A DNA stretch of 64,000 bases from Faucicola sp902506215 (GTDB lineage: Bacteria; Pseudomonadota; Gammaproteobacteria; Pseudomonadales; Moraxellaceae), in NCBI GenBank assembly GCA_016888885.1, contig CP069437.1, positions 1,178,001 through 1,242,000 of the forward strand. Reading direction: 5' to 3'. Below, piece after piece: positions 24,860 to 34,503 of the stretch. Every line of letters starts with the position of its first letter. Within the stretch, counting starts at the first letter, position 1. A program made the position numbers and the translations under genes. Below the pieces are notes generated by a model, which saw nothing but the letters and a program-made list of their open reading frames with translations, did not search any database and was not told the DNA's origin.

Positions 24860-27800
24860 CTACATTAATAGCTCACGTTTACCACTTTTGGTCATGCCAC
24901 TTACCAAGCCCGCCTCTTCCATGGCATCAACGATACGTGCTGCACGGTTATAGCCGATGCTAAATTTGCGCTGAATACTTGATGCAGAGACCTTACGGGT
25001 TTCAAGCAAAAACGCCACTACATCATCATACAGTGGGTCTTCTTCGCCATTGCTAGACCCACTAGCATCGCCACCACTTGGCGCTGAGCTTAGCTCAAAG
25101 TTATCGAACATATTATCAATATAGTTAGGTGCGCCACGCTCGCGCCATGCATCACACACACGGTTGACTTCCGCATCGCTGATAAAAGCACCATGTACAC
25201 GGTTAGGCTCGATTTGACCAGGTCCTAAAAACAGCATATCCCCATGCCCAAGCATATCCTCTGCGCCACCGGCATCCAAAATGGTACGCGAGTCGACTTT
25301 TGAGTTGACACGAAGTGCGGCACGGACGGGAATATTGGCTTTAATCAAGCCAGTAATCACATCCACTGAGGGGCGCTGGGTCGCCAAAATCAAATGAATC
25401 CCTGCGGCACGCGATTTTTGCGCCAAACGCGTAATCAACTCCTCAGCTTGTTTGCCCACCTGCATAATCATGTCGGCAAACTCATCCGCCACAATCACAA
25501 TTTGTGGTAACGGTTTTAATTTTGGCGCTCTATCTTGGCTGACACTGTCATTGGGTCGCCAAAGTGGATCCAGTAACGGCTCACCACTTTGTTCGGCTGC
25601 TATGACTTTTTTGTTGAATTCATCAAGCTTACGCACTTTGAATAATGACATCAGCTGATAACGACGCTCCATCTCCGCCACACTCCATGCCAAAGCACTG
25701 GCTGCTTCGGTCATATCGGTGACTACGGGAGTGAGCAGATGCGGAATATCGCCATAGTTGGCAAGCTCGAGCTGTTTGGGGTCAATCAAAATCAATCGCA
25801 GCTGCTCTGGTGTGTATTTGAGCAGCATTGACAATAACAGCGAATTCACCAACACTGATTTACCCGAACCTGTGGTACCTGCTACTAGCATGTGTGGCGC
25901 TTTCGCCAAATCCGCAATAACCGGTCTACCTGCAATATCTTTGCCCATTGCCATGCTGATTAAGCCATCGGGGTCTTGATAAGCCTCTGTTTTCAGCAGT
26001 TCGATGAGGCGTACCATTTGGCGCTGCGGATTGGGCACTTCGATACCGATATAAGGTTTACCTGGAATGACTTCCACCACACGCACCGATGCCATAGATA
26101 GCGACCTAGCCAAGTCTTTGGCAATGCCCGTCACCTTACTTGCTTTAAGTCCTGGTGCCAGCGACACTTCAAAGCGTGTCACCACTGGACCCATTTGCGC
26201 ATTGACTACTTCTGCTTTGATATTAAATTCTTGTAGCTTGATTTCTAACAGCGCTGATAGCTGCTGCAACTGTTCGCGGCTGTAGCTTGGCTTGCGGTCA
26301 GGGTCAGGCAAATCAAGCAGCGATAATTCCGGTAACGGGCTTAAATTGGCACGATAAGCGGCGGTTTGCATGGCACGCGATTTCTGACTAAATAGGCTAT
26401 CATCATTGATATCAAGCGGCTGATTCACCTGAGTCGCTGCGGGCTGTTCGATTTGGTCGAGTAGCTCAGATTCCACCGAACGGCTGTGAGTCGGTATTGA
26501 AGACGTTATCTCGTTGCTATTAATCTCGGTGGCATCAATCTCGTTACCATCAATCTGGGTGACAGCTTGCGCTGGGATTTGTCGCATACCCAATAACGAT
26601 GCGACTGAGGTGGGCGGTGTTTCAATGCCTTCTGCACCTTCTGCTTCAATGCCTTCTGCTTCAACGCCGTCTGTTTTAATGCCCTCTAATGGTGGCTCTA
26701 GCACAGGATTTTGTGATAAGTCATATCCAGCATCTACGCTACCAAGTAAATCATCCAAATTTGACGACCCAATAGCCGCGTCCTGTTCAGCCATCTCTAC
26801 ACCCGTCATAGGCTCAGAAATTTGTTTATCCGCTAACTCCCCTGTGCCTGCGACAGACATTATAGATGCGTCATCGATAGTTGGCATAGCTTGCGATACG
26901 TCTACACTATCTACACTATCTACACTAGGCTGCGTTGTCTGAGTTGGCTCAGTGCGTTGCGAGTCTACCTGTATCGAATGGGGTCTGTTCAAGGTAGGCA
27001 TTTTAAACGGTTTTTTAATGATTTCACTTTGCAGTTTTTCATCGAGTTTTTTGGTCAGCTTGGTATTTGCCACATAGGTTGAGCTGACGGGTTTAAATGG
27101 ATTGGTGGCATCGTTTTCTTCGAGCCATTCATAATCTTTGATTTCACTAAAGCCCGTTTCATCCAAAAATGCATCGAGTGGACTACCGACAAACCCCTCA
27201 TTATCCGCTAGATGATTACTGTAATCAGCCGCTTGTTCGTTGTCGTGGGAGGCTAAAGGCAAAGGCAGTTGCGCGGTGTCGCTTGGTTTTGCTTGGCTTG
27301 CTTCTTGCGCAGTCGCCTTGAGCTCAGTATTGGTTTCAGTATTGGTTTCTTCTTCATCTGCGGCTTTAACTTGTAGGCGACTGCGAATGGCTTGACCTGA
27401 TAAAATCTCATGCCAATGTAAATCAAAAATAAACGTCACGGTGATGGCAATAAACACCAATAAAAACAGCAAAGTCCCCCAGTAGGTTAATAAACTACTA
27501 AGCCCGTTGCCAACGATTTGCCCGATCATGCCTTGCGCCAACCAGCCAAACGATAACACCCCTGTCAGCCCTGCGGTGGCAATGATTAAAAAGATATAAC
27601 CCAAAAAACGTAACAAGCCATTAGGCTCTACATCATGGCGCCATACATTCCAAGCTTCATAACAGGCAATAACAATGAGCCACCAGCTTGCCGCACCCAA
27701 AAACGCATACAAAATATCAGCCAGCCACGCACCACCCGTGCCTGCCAAGTTACTGACTTCATTTGCCGCACTACTGATATGCGACCAACTGGGATCATTG

Positions 27801-27889
27801 GCAGAATAACTGATGAGAGACATGACTAACAACAATGCCACGATTAGCCAGATAATCGTAAGCACACTTTGACGAATATAATAAGACAA
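24860..27889 (-). CDS. ftsK: DNA translocase FtsK
   Basis: A 1,009-residue septal DNA pump. The N-terminus has about four transmembrane helices (to about residue 165). A long acidic, low-complexity linker follows (about 170-540), with short repeats such as VDSVDSVD and EAEGIEAEGAEGIE. The motor domain then shows Walker A VAGTTGSGKSVLVNSLLLSM and Walker B-type IVIVADEFADMIM, and a C-terminal gamma winged helix (VSASSIQRKFSIGYNRAARI) reads KOPS sites. The reading frame opens with TTG at 27889, with AAAGGT upstream; the first in-frame ATG is inside the first helix, so the TTG start is likely real. Confidence 0.94.
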   Translation of the reverse strand: MSYYIRQSVLTIIWLIVALLLVMSLISYSANDPSWSHISSAANEVSNLAGTGGAWLADILYAFLGAASWWLIVIACYEAWNVWRHDVEPNGLLRFLGYIFLIIATAGLTGVLSFGWLAQGMIGQIVGNGLSSLLTYWGTLLFLLVFIAITVTFIFDLHWHEILSGQAIRSRLQVKAADEEETNTETNTELKATAQEASQAKPSDTAQLPLPLASHDNEQAADYSNHLADNEGFVGSPLDAFLDETGFSEIKDYEWLEENDATNPFKPVSSTYVANTKLTKKLDEKLQSEIIKKPFKMPTLNRPHSIQVDSQRTEPTQTTQPSVDSVDSVDVSQAMPTIDDASIMSVAGTGELADKQISEPMTGVEMAEQDAAIGSSNLDDLLGSVDAGYDLSQNPVLEPPLEGIKTDGVEAEGIEAEGAEGIETPPTSVASLLGMRQIPAQAVTQIDGNEIDATEINSNEITSSIPTHSRSVESELLDQIEQPAATQVNQPLDINDDSLFSQKSRAMQTAAYRANLSPLPELSLLDLPDPDRKPSYSREQLQQLSALLEIKLQEFNIKAEVVNAQMGPVVTRFEVSLAPGLKASKVTGIAKDLARSLSMASVRVVEVIPGKPYIGIEVPNPQRQMVRLIELLKTEAYQDPDGLISMAMGKDIAGRPVIADLAKAPHMLVAGTTGSGKSVLVNSLLLSMLLKYTPEQLRLILIDPKQLELANYGDIPHLLTPVVTDMTEAASALAWSVAEMERRYQLMSLFKVRKLDEFNKKVIAAEQSGEPLLDPLWRPNDSVSQDRAPKLKPLPQIVIVADEFADMIMQVGKQAEELITRLAQKSRAAGIHLILATQRPSVDVITGLIKANIPVRAALRVNSKVDSRTILDAGGAEDMLGHGDMLFLGPGQIEPNRVHGAFISDAEVNRVCDAWRERGAPNYIDNMFDNFELSSAPSGGDASGSSNGEEDPLYDDVVAFLLETRKVSASSIQRKFSIGYNRAARIVDAMEEAGLVSGMTKSGKRELLM

Positions 27890-28327
27890 CGCAATTTACC
27901 TTTGAATTTGAACCTGCTTTGGATAAGCCGTAAGCCAACGCTTTGCTGAGCCATGACTGACTGATAATGATTGTGAAAAACAATGATTTTGGAAAAACAA
28001 TGATTAAAATCACCCTTTTAATCGACTATCATATCAAATCTCAGTGGTGAGTTGCTGAGCTTTTTTTGCGAAAAATTGCTTTGTGAAATCAGCCAATTCA
28101 AGCCTTATGATAAATGCGGTTTGTACCAACAAAGCCGAAAGTTAGGGTATTTTTTGATAACAAGCTAACGCCAGTTTTGAGCGTTGCTTGAGCTTTGATT
28201 GCGCGATGAATCTGTTATAAAAATAACATTTACTTGCTATTTTCGATGTTAGCCCCTATCTTACTTATGAATCAAAAATTAGCCTGTTTTATTTAGTTTA
28301 TTATTCAGCGATTGTTAGGAAAGACGT
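27890..28327. other. Divergent intergenic region ftsK/trxB
   Basis: 438 bp that must carry promoters for both genes. An open frame at 27795-28013 overlaps the ftsK start and looks spurious. No RNA gene or clear operator is seen. Confidence 0.45.
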
Positions 28328-29326
28328 ATGTCAGAAATTATCCATCACCAGCTTATTATCTTGGGTTCAGGTCCAGCAGGTTATTCTGCCGCCGTGTATG
28401 CAGCGCGTGCCAATTTAAAACCGGTCATTATCACAGGTATGCAGATTGGTGGGCAGTTGACTACCACCACTGAAGTTGATAACTGGCCTGGTGATCCACA
28501 AGGCTTGACGGGACCTGACTTGATGGTACGCATGCAAGCCCATGCCGAGCGTTTTGGTACCCAACTGGTGTATGACCATATCCACCAAGTCAACCTAAGT
28601 CAGCGACCCTTTACCTTAGTCGGCAATAGCGCCACTTACACCTGTGATGCACTCATTGTAGCGACAGGGGCTTCAGCGCAATATTTGGGTCTCGCCTCTG
28701 AACAGAAATTTATGGGGCTTGGCGTCTCTGCCTGTGCGACCTGTGATGGGTTCTTCTATCGCGGCAAACCTGTGGTGGTGATTGGCGGTGGCAACACAGC
28801 AGTGGAAGAAGCCTTGTATCTATCAAATATCGCAAGCCACGTCACCCTAGTGCATCGACGTGATAAATTAAAATCAGAAAAAATTCTGCAAGACCAATTA
28901 TTTGAAAAACAAAAAAATGGCAATGTGACCATCGAATGGAACAGCCAAGTCAAAGAAGTGGTGGGTGATGACGCAGGCGTGACAGGTGTGGTGATTGAAA
29001 ACCTCCAAGACCAGTCTACCAAAACCATCAACGCCCCTGGTATGTTCGTGGCGATTGGGCACAAACCCAACACCGATATTTTCCAAGATCAGCTTGAGAT
29101 GAATAATGGCTATATCGTGGTCAAAAGCGGTTTGGATGGTAATGCGACAGCGACAAGTGTCGAAGGCGTGTTTGCTTGTGGGGATGTGGCAGATCATATC
29201 TATCGCCAAGCGATTACCTCGGCAGGCACGGGTTGTATGGCGGCATTGGATGCAGAAAAATATTTAGATATCGTCAATCTGGCGAATGCCGATACCACGG
29301 TATCAGCCAACACCTCTGCTGTTTAG
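28328..29326 (+). CDS. trxB: Thioredoxin reductase
   Basis: A 332-residue FAD/NADPH flavoenzyme that reduces thioredoxin. It has FAD-binding LGSGPAGYSAAVYAARANL, redox-active ACATCDG (about residue 137), NADPH-binding VVIGGGNTAVEEALYLS and C-terminal GVFACGDVAD. AGGAAAG precedes the start. It is 15 bp upstream of aat, as in E. coli where trxB lies close to aat. Confidence 0.96.
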   Translation: MSEIIHHQLIILGSGPAGYSAAVYAARANLKPVIITGMQIGGQLTTTTEVDNWPGDPQGLTGPDLMVRMQAHAERFGTQLVYDHIHQVNLSQRPFTLVGNSATYTCDALIVATGASAQYLGLASEQKFMGLGVSACATCDGFFYRGKPVVVIGGGNTAVEEALYLSNIASHVTLVHRRDKLKSEKILQDQLFEKQKNGNVTIEWNSQVKEVVGDDAGVTGVVIENLQDQSTKTINAPGMFVAIGHKPNTDIFQDQLEMNNGYIVVKSGLDGNATATSVEGVFACGDVADHIYRQAITSAGTGCMAALDAEKYLDIVNLANADTTVSANTSAV

Positions 29327-29341
29327 CTAATACCTTGAACG

Positions 29342-30133
29342 ATGCCATTGCCAAATCACCACCCCTTACAACCCCCTTTCGGTTGCCGTTATCAATTCCC
29401 CGACCCGATGGCGGCAGACCCTGACGGTGAAGGCTTGATTGCGCTGGGGGGTGATTTGGCAGCTGACACCTTAGTGTGTGCTTATCGCCAAGGCATGTTC
29501 CCTTGGTTTAATGAAGGCGAGCCCATCGCTTGGTGGTCGCCTGACCCTCGCTGTATTATTTATCCTAGTGATTTTTGCGCCAGTAAAACCCTGAAACGGC
29601 GTATCAAAAATGCAGGTTGGACGTTTTCCCTCAATCTTGCCTTTGCTGAGGTCATCGCCGCCTGTGCCGATACCCGTGCCTATGCCCAAGCTTCTGCATC
29701 AGCTACTTGGATCAGCCCCGCTATGATTGAAGCGTATACGGCGCTCCATGCCGAGCAAGTCGCTTACAGTGTCGAGATTTGGAATGACGATGACCTGATT
29801 GGTGGTCTCTATGGGCTAAAGCTAGGACAAGCATTTTTTGGTGAAAGTATGTTTCACCGAGTGACAGATGCGTCTAAAGCGGCTTTTTTTGTGTTAATGC
29901 AGTTGTGTGCACATTCCCAATTTGCTTGGGTGGACTGTCAGTTGCCTAACCCACATTTGCTGCGTTTAGGTGCCTCCATCCTACCCAGAGCCGAATTTTT
30001 AGATAAGCTCGCGCAACAATTATCGCTACCGGGTATTGATTGGTCATCGATTTGCGGTCAAAAATTGCCACTTAATCAACTGTTAAATGAGGATTTTATG
30101 ACTTATTATCTACCTCCCTCTACGCAAATCTAG
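29342..30133 (+). CDS. aat: Leucyl/phenylalanyl-tRNA--protein transferase
   Basis: 263 residues. It adds Leu or Phe to N-terminal Arg/Lys of proteins, marking them for ClpAP. Signature parts are FPDPMAADPDGEGLIALGGD, YRQGMFPWFNEGEPIAWWSP, GLYGLKLGQAFFGESMF and DCQLPNPHLLRLGA. It sits 15 bp after trxB and 27 bp before the Bpt leucyltransferase gene, so both N-degron transferases share a transcript. Confidence 0.96.
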   Translation: MPLPNHHPLQPPFGCRYQFPDPMAADPDGEGLIALGGDLAADTLVCAYRQGMFPWFNEGEPIAWWSPDPRCIIYPSDFCASKTLKRRIKNAGWTFSLNLAFAEVIAACADTRAYAQASASATWISPAMIEAYTALHAEQVAYSVEIWNDDDLIGGLYGLKLGQAFFGESMFHRVTDASKAAFFVLMQLCAHSQFAWVDCQLPNPHLLRLGASILPRAEFLDKLAQQLSLPGIDWSSICGQKLPLNQLLNEDFMTYYLPPSTQI

Positions 30134-30160
30134 GTAAGTTAAGGGTATTTAAAAGCACCA

Positions 30161-30979
30161 ATGACGTTAAAACCACCCCACCCCCCTACCAGTCTAGCAT
30201 TGACCAGCCAATTGACGCCGCTGCATCAATGTAGTTATTTGCCGGATCGTGCCGCACGTTTAGAGCTGATTGAATTAGCAAAGGATGAACATTTAAGTAC
30301 GCCTATTTTTTCTCAGTTTTCACGGCTCGGGTATCGGCGTAGTGGACAACATTTATATCGCCCTGTATGCTTCCATTGTCAACGCTGTATCTCTACACGT
30401 TTAGTAGTTAACGAGTTTGAACCCAATCGTACCCAGCGCAAACTGTGGCAAAAATCGCAAGAGATGGATGTGGTAATTACGGCTTGTGATGATGCCGATG
30501 AATCGCATTTTATGCTATATGCTCGCTATATCTGCGCTCGCCATAGTGATGGCGATATGTATCCACCCAATTTACAAGGGTTTAAACAGTTTCTACAATA
30601 TAGCTTTACCCAGTCATTTTTTATGGAGTTTTGGCTTCACGATGAATTAGTCATGGTGGCAGTTTGCGACCAATTAGATGACGGCGTATCAGCGGTCTAT
30701 ACTTTCTATGATCCCGATGCAACCATAAACAGCTTAGGAACCCTTGCGATACTTACCCAAATTGACTATGTTAAACGTCTTGGATTACCGTATTTATATT
30801 TAGGTTTTTGGGTACCAGATTCGGATAAGATGGCGTATAAATCGCGTTTTTATCCCAGTGAGTTATTAATCAATCAACAGTGGTATCGCTTCGATGAGGC
30901 TGTCACAGCCGCGCAAGTTGAACCACTGCTTCAACAGGCGATAAAAGCACATTACCTAAACATGTGGAATACTACTTAG
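30161..30979 (+). CDS. bpt: Aspartate/glutamate leucyltransferase (Bpt; arginyltransferase family)
   Basis: 272 residues with the ATE fold: N-terminal zinc/cysteine motif CFHCQRCISTRL (about residues 71-82), QRKLWQKSQEMD, ARHSDGDMYPP and C-terminal LYLGFWVPDSDKMAYKSRFYP. Bacterial Bpt proteins attach leucine to N-terminal Asp/Glu (shown for Vibrio vulnificus), giving a Leu/N-degron with Aat and ClpS/ClpAP. Its stop region overlaps the convergent rimI end by 8 bp. Confidence 0.94.
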   Translation: MTLKPPHPPTSLALTSQLTPLHQCSYLPDRAARLELIELAKDEHLSTPIFSQFSRLGYRRSGQHLYRPVCFHCQRCISTRLVVNEFEPNRTQRKLWQKSQEMDVVITACDDADESHFMLYARYICARHSDGDMYPPNLQGFKQFLQYSFTQSFFMEFWLHDELVMVAVCDQLDDGVSAVYTFYDPDATINSLGTLAILTQIDYVKRLGLPYLYLGFWVPDSDKMAYKSRFYPSELLINQQWYRFDEAVTAAQVEPLLQQAIKAHYLNMWNTT

Positions 30980-31481
30980 CGTTTAATTTAGCATTGAATT
31001 TGCGCTGCATAATTAACGCATGGGTTTTGGTCATGTCATGATTATCGTAGTAATTTTTGCGAACGGCAATCTGTTCAAATCCATGTTTTTGATAAAATGC
31101 AATGGCAGTATGATTATCTTCTCTTACCTCTAATAGCATCCGCTCGGCGCCCGCTACTTGGCACATTTGCGCCATAGCTGTTAACAATTGGCTTGCAATA
31201 CCTTGCTGTTGATAATCAAGGCAAGTTGCGATTCTTAAAATCTCTGCATCTTCAAATATGTGGCTGTAAAAACCATAGCCAATCAATCGCTGATTTAGCT
31301 CGTCTGTCGCATAAATTATATGGTTAAATGGCTGCGCGAGCAGTGAATTGATTTGCGCAGCCGACCAAGCATCGTGGACAAATAGCTCGGATTCAATTTG
31401 TGCCAGCTGCGCCAGTACTTGCTGCGAAGTATTATCTTGTGTACTCGTTTTATCTAACTTATATATCGATATTACCGTCAT
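30972..31481 (-). CDS. rimI: Ribosomal protein S18 alanine N-acetyltransferase (RimI-like GNAT)
   Basis: A 169-residue GNAT protein with acetyl-CoA motif DYQQQGIASQLLTAM and the RimI-type LEVREDNHTAIAFYQKHGF ending in a tyrosine-rich IAVRKNYYDN. It acetylates the N-terminus of S18 in E. coli. About 25 extra N-terminal residues precede the GNAT core. It lies just downstream of tuf on the same strand, beyond a terminator. Confidence 0.88.
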   Translation of the reverse strand: MTVISIYKLDKTSTQDNTSQQVLAQLAQIESELFVHDAWSAAQINSLLAQPFNHIIYATDELNQRLIGYGFYSHIFEDAEILRIATCLDYQQQGIASQLLTAMAQMCQVAGAERMLLEVREDNHTAIAFYQKHGFEQIAVRKNYYDNHDMTKTHALIMQRKFNAKLNAK

Positions 31482-31494
31482 AATTTATTTCCAT

Positions 31495-31522
31495 AAAAAA
31501 GAGCCACCGAAGTGACTCTTTT
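31495..31522 (-). terminator. tuf terminator with a TTCG tetraloop
   Basis: On the minus strand, GAGTCAC-TTCG-GTGGCTC (one G-U pair) followed by six T. The extra-stable UUCG loop is typical of strong terminators after highly expressed genes. Confidence 0.92.
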
Positions 31523-31538
31523 GTATGCTTATTAACGA

Positions 31539-32729
31539 TTAGTCGTTAACTTTAGCAACAACACCCGCACCTACAGTACGGCCACCTTCACGGATTGCAA
31601 AGCGTAAGCCTTGGTCCATTGCGATTGGGTGGATTAGCTCTACGTTCATTTCAACGTTATCGCCAGGCATTACCATCTCTGTACCTTCTGGTAATTGGAT
31701 TGCGCCAGTTACGTCAGTAGTACGGAAGTAGAATTGTGGACGGTAACCATTTAAGAATGGGGTGTGACGACCACCTTCTTCTTTTGATAGTACGTATACT
31801 TCTGCGTCAAATTTGGTGTGTGGTTTGATTGAACCTGGTTTAGCCAATACTTGACCACGTTGTACGTCTTCACGTTTGGTACCACGTAGTAGTATACCAC
31901 AGTTCTCGCCTGCACGACCTTCGTCTAGCAGTTTACGGAACATTTCAACGCCAGTACAGGTGGTTTTGGTGGTTGGTTTGATACCAACGATTTCAATTTC
32001 TTCACCAACTTTGATGATGCCTGATTCTATACGGCCGGTTACGACTGTACCACGACCAGAGATTGAGAATACGTCTTCGATTGGCATCAAGAATGGTTTG
32101 TCAATCGCACGTTCTGGTTCTGGGATGTAGCTGTCTAGGGTGTCAAGTAGTTCTAGCACCGCTGGTTCACCGTATTTGCCTTCGCCGCCGTTTAGGGCTT
32201 CTAGGGCAGAACCTTTGATGATTGGGGTGTCATCGCCAGGGAAGTCGTAGCTTGATAGTAGTTCACGTACTTCCATTTCGACGAGCTCTAGTAGTTCTTC
32301 GTCATCAACCATGTCACATTTGTTCATGAATACTATGATGTATGGTACACCTACTTGGCGTGATAGTAGGATGTGTTCACGGGTTTGTGGCATTGGACCG
32401 TCAGTGGCTGATACGACTAGGATAGCGCCGTCCATCTGTGCGGCACCGGTGATCATGTTTTTAACATAGTCAGCATGGCCAGGACAGTCTACGTGTGCGT
32501 AGTGACGTGCTTGGGTGTCATATTCAATGTGTGAGGTGTTGATGGTGATACCACGGGCTTTTTCTTCAGGGGCTGAGTCAATTGACGCGTAGTCTTTGGC
32601 TTCACCACCGTTGTGTTTTGCTGCTACAGTTGCAATCGCAGCTGTTAGGGTTGTTTTACCATGGTCAACGTGTCCAATGGTGCCTACGTTAACGTGTGGT
32701 TTAGTACGTTCAAACTTGGCCTTTGCCAT
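31539..32729 (-). CDS. tuf: Elongation factor Tu
   Basis: A 396-residue GTPase that delivers aminoacyl-tRNA to the ribosome. G1 GHVDHGKTT, the effector region RGITINTSHIEY, DCPGHADYVKNMI (G3), NKCDMVDD (G4) and GSALEAL (G5) are intact, with beta-barrel domains 2-3. AGAGGA precedes the start. It lies after tRNA-Thr/Tyr/Gly/Thr in the same orientation, as tufB does in E. coli, but with its own promoter and a hairpin in between. Confidence 0.99.
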   Translation of the reverse strand: MAKAKFERTKPHVNVGTIGHVDHGKTTLTAAIATVAAKHNGGEAKDYASIDSAPEEKARGITINTSHIEYDTQARHYAHVDCPGHADYVKNMITGAAQMDGAILVVSATDGPMPQTREHILLSRQVGVPYIIVFMNKCDMVDDEELLELVEMEVRELLSSYDFPGDDTPIIKGSALEALNGGEGKYGEPAVLELLDTLDSYIPEPERAIDKPFLMPIEDVFSISGRGTVVTGRIESGIIKVGEEIEIVGIKPTTKTTCTGVEMFRKLLDEGRAGENCGILLRGTKREDVQRGQVLAKPGSIKPHTKFDAEVYVLSKEEGGRHTPFLNGYRPQFYFRTTDVTGAIQLPEGTEMVMPGDNVEMNVELIHPIAMDQGLRFAIREGGRTVGAGVVAKVND

Positions 32730-32849
32730 AATTTAATCCTCTGATCATTGTTAAACTGTTAGCAATACCCTAGCTCAAAGCTATAAACCAACTGGTGTAA
32801 TCTGTATTGCCAGTGCTGGTGTTGCCAATTTGAGTGTTGCTAGGTCACT

Positions 32850-32877
32850 AAAATAGCAAATTTAACATAAATTTCAA
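32850..32877 (-). promoter_or_regulatory. Candidate tuf promoter
   Basis: On the minus strand, TTGAAA, 16 bp, TATTTT, placed after the terminator at 32926-32955. It would give tuf a transcript independent of the tRNAs, with a leader of about 110 nt. Confidence 0.5.
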
Positions 32878-32925
32878 GTTTTTTCCATAGCCTTCATCTT
32901 TATGGTCAAACTTTTTTGTTATTGC

Positions 32926-32955
32926 TAAAACAAAAGGCAACACAACTGTGCTGCC
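32926..32955 (-). terminator. Terminator/attenuator between tRNA-Thr(GGT) and tuf
   Basis: On the minus strand, GGCAGCAC-AGTT-GTGTTGCC (one G-U) followed by TTTTGTTTT, 42 nt past the tRNA 3' end. Confidence 0.8.
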
Positions 32956-32996
32956 TCAACTATTTTTTGGTTTCTATCAATTATTTTCTATAAAAC

Positions 32997-33071
<75 letters not shown>

Positions 33072-33091
33072 AAAACTTTGGTTTAGAATAA

Positions 33092-33165
33092 TGGAGCGGG
33101 TGGCGGGAATCGAACCCGCACCATCAGCTTGGAAGGCTGAGGTTCTACCACTAAACTACACCCGC
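33092..33165 (-). tRNA. tRNA-Gly (anticodon TCC)
   Basis: 74 nt with CCA. The acceptor GCGGGTG pairs with CACCCGC, and the anticodon loop is CTTCCAA. Equivalent to E. coli glyT. Confidence 0.97.
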
Positions 33166-33240
33166 AATGCGACCCGCCCAAGCATACTGGACTTACTGTT
33201 AACGTGATTAGGGAATATTCAGATAACAATAGCAGGCAAA

Positions 33241-33324
33241 TGGTGGTGGGGGAAGGATTCGAACCTTCGAAGCTCTCGCAACGGATTTACAGTCCGTCCC
33301 CTTTGACCGCTCGGGAACCCCACC
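33241..33324 (-). tRNA. tRNA-Tyr (anticodon GTA)
   Basis: 84 nt, class II with a long variable arm. The acceptor GGTGGGG pairs with CCCCACC, and the anticodon loop is ACTGTAAAT. CCA is encoded. Equivalent to E. coli tyrU. Confidence 0.97.
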
Positions 33325-33367
33325 ATAGTTGTCTTTCAAGGTACGCTTAACACGATGTGTTAAAGGA

Positions 33368-33443
<76 letters not shown>

Positions 33444-33465
33444 GTATCGCTTGAAAGTGGTGAGC

Positions 33466-33493
33466 ATTTTAGCAAATATTTTTAATCTTGCAA
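33466..33493 (-). promoter_or_regulatory. sigma-70 promoter of the tRNA-Thr/Tyr/Gly/Thr unit
   Basis: On the minus strand, TTGCAA (33488-33493), 16 bp, TAAAAT (33466-33471). The start falls about 15 nt before tRNA-Thr(TGT). Confidence 0.75.
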
Positions 33494-33496
33494 GCG

Positions 33497-33523
33497 TTTT
33501 TTTAGTTTTTTTTCATTTTTTTT
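33497..33523 (-). promoter_or_regulatory. Phased A-tracts (UP-element-like) upstream of the tRNA promoter
   Basis: Three A-tracts of 7, 8 and 8 on the minus strand (T-runs at 33497-33503, 33506-33513 and 33516-33523). They repeat every 9-10 bp and end 3 bp from the -35 box. Confidence 0.7.
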
Positions 33524-33594
33524 GCTAAAACGTGAATTTACTGATTTAAATCCGCATGTTAGGCGCCTTGCGCCGCTTATTTGCTACCTAAACC

Positions 33595-34440
33595 CTAATA
33601 CATCAACAACACGGATGCAATAATCAGCGCAATAAGCACCACGATTATTATCGCGACTGTGGCGTTTTTCTTTGCCGCAGGTTTGATTGCATCAGCTTCT
33701 ACTGTGCTCACAGGCAATGGTTGCGCTGGCTGAACGGCTGAGACAACGGGCTGTGATGGTACTGGCACTGCCTCGGTGACGACAGGCGGCTGAGACGGTG
33801 TATTAATTAGCGGCGATGTTGGGTTATCAACGCTTGCTACATCGACTGTTGTTGTCGTTGCAGAGGGTACGGATTGTTCGACGTGAGTGTTACTCAGCTG
33901 CTCGCTAGGTAAAAAATCTTGCGTGGTAATGACATCTATCACAAGCGCGGCGTTGGATGCAGCGTTCGGTGATATGAGCTCAACCGATGCAGTTGATTCA
34001 GTGTGGGTATGAATGTCAGTGGTGGGTGTGAAATTCTCAATATCTTGTAAACTATTGAGAAAACTAGCACCATCCCGTGCATCGACTGGGGCATTTACCA
34101 CCAAAAACACCAAGTCAGCAAAGGCAAGTTCATCAGTGGCTTGCAAAGCATGCGCGTCTGTACTGATACGCTCACCATTGATAAAGGTACCATTGCTTGA
34201 GCCTAAGTCTTGCACATACAATTGCCCACCAATACGGTTAATCTTGGCGTGTTGGCGAGAGATTTGTGAGGTTGCTAATACCAAATCATTGCTATCACTG
34301 CGTCCGATGCTTAAGCTTTTATCAATATCTATGGTTAAATCCGCCAACGCTGGTGACAGCCCAATGAGTTGCCATGAAGTGCCTTGCCAGTTGTCGGTGA
34401 GGTTCATCGTATTTACTGCATTAGTTTGATGATTATCCAT
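33595..34440 (-). CDS. FHA-domain protein with C-terminal membrane anchor
   Basis: 281 residues. An FHA domain spans about 25-110, with conserved SIGRSDSNDLVL, ISRQHAKI and LGSSNGTFING, the phosphothreonine-binding core. A proline/valine/threonine-rich spacer follows, and one transmembrane helix ends the protein (VAIIIVVLIALIIASVLLMY). The FHA head should face the cytoplasm. AGGAG precedes the start. It is last in a gspN-gspC-gspD-FHA series on one strand, 63 bp after gspD. A link to the phosphatase/kinase at the window start is possible in principle, but nothing here shows it. Confidence 0.88.
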   Translation of the reverse strand: MDNHQTNAVNTMNLTDNWQGTSWQLIGLSPALADLTIDIDKSLSIGRSDSNDLVLATSQISRQHAKINRIGGQLYVQDLGSSNGTFINGERISTDAHALQATDELAFADLVFLVVNAPVDARDGASFLNSLQDIENFTPTTDIHTHTESTASVELISPNAASNAALVIDVITTQDFLPSEQLSNTHVEQSVPSATTTTVDVASVDNPTSPLINTPSQPPVVTEAVPVPSQPVVSAVQPAQPLPVSTVEADAIKPAAKKNATVAIIIVVLIALIIASVLLMY

Positions 34441-34503
34441 GCAAGTCTCCTACTCCTAAGGGGTATTTAATAGTATCATTATGCTTGGCATTATGGGACA
34501 TTT

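Noticed and set aside
27795..28013. 72-codon minus-strand frame over the ftsK start
   Set aside because: Overlaps ftsK in another frame, has no ribosome site and no recognisable sequence.
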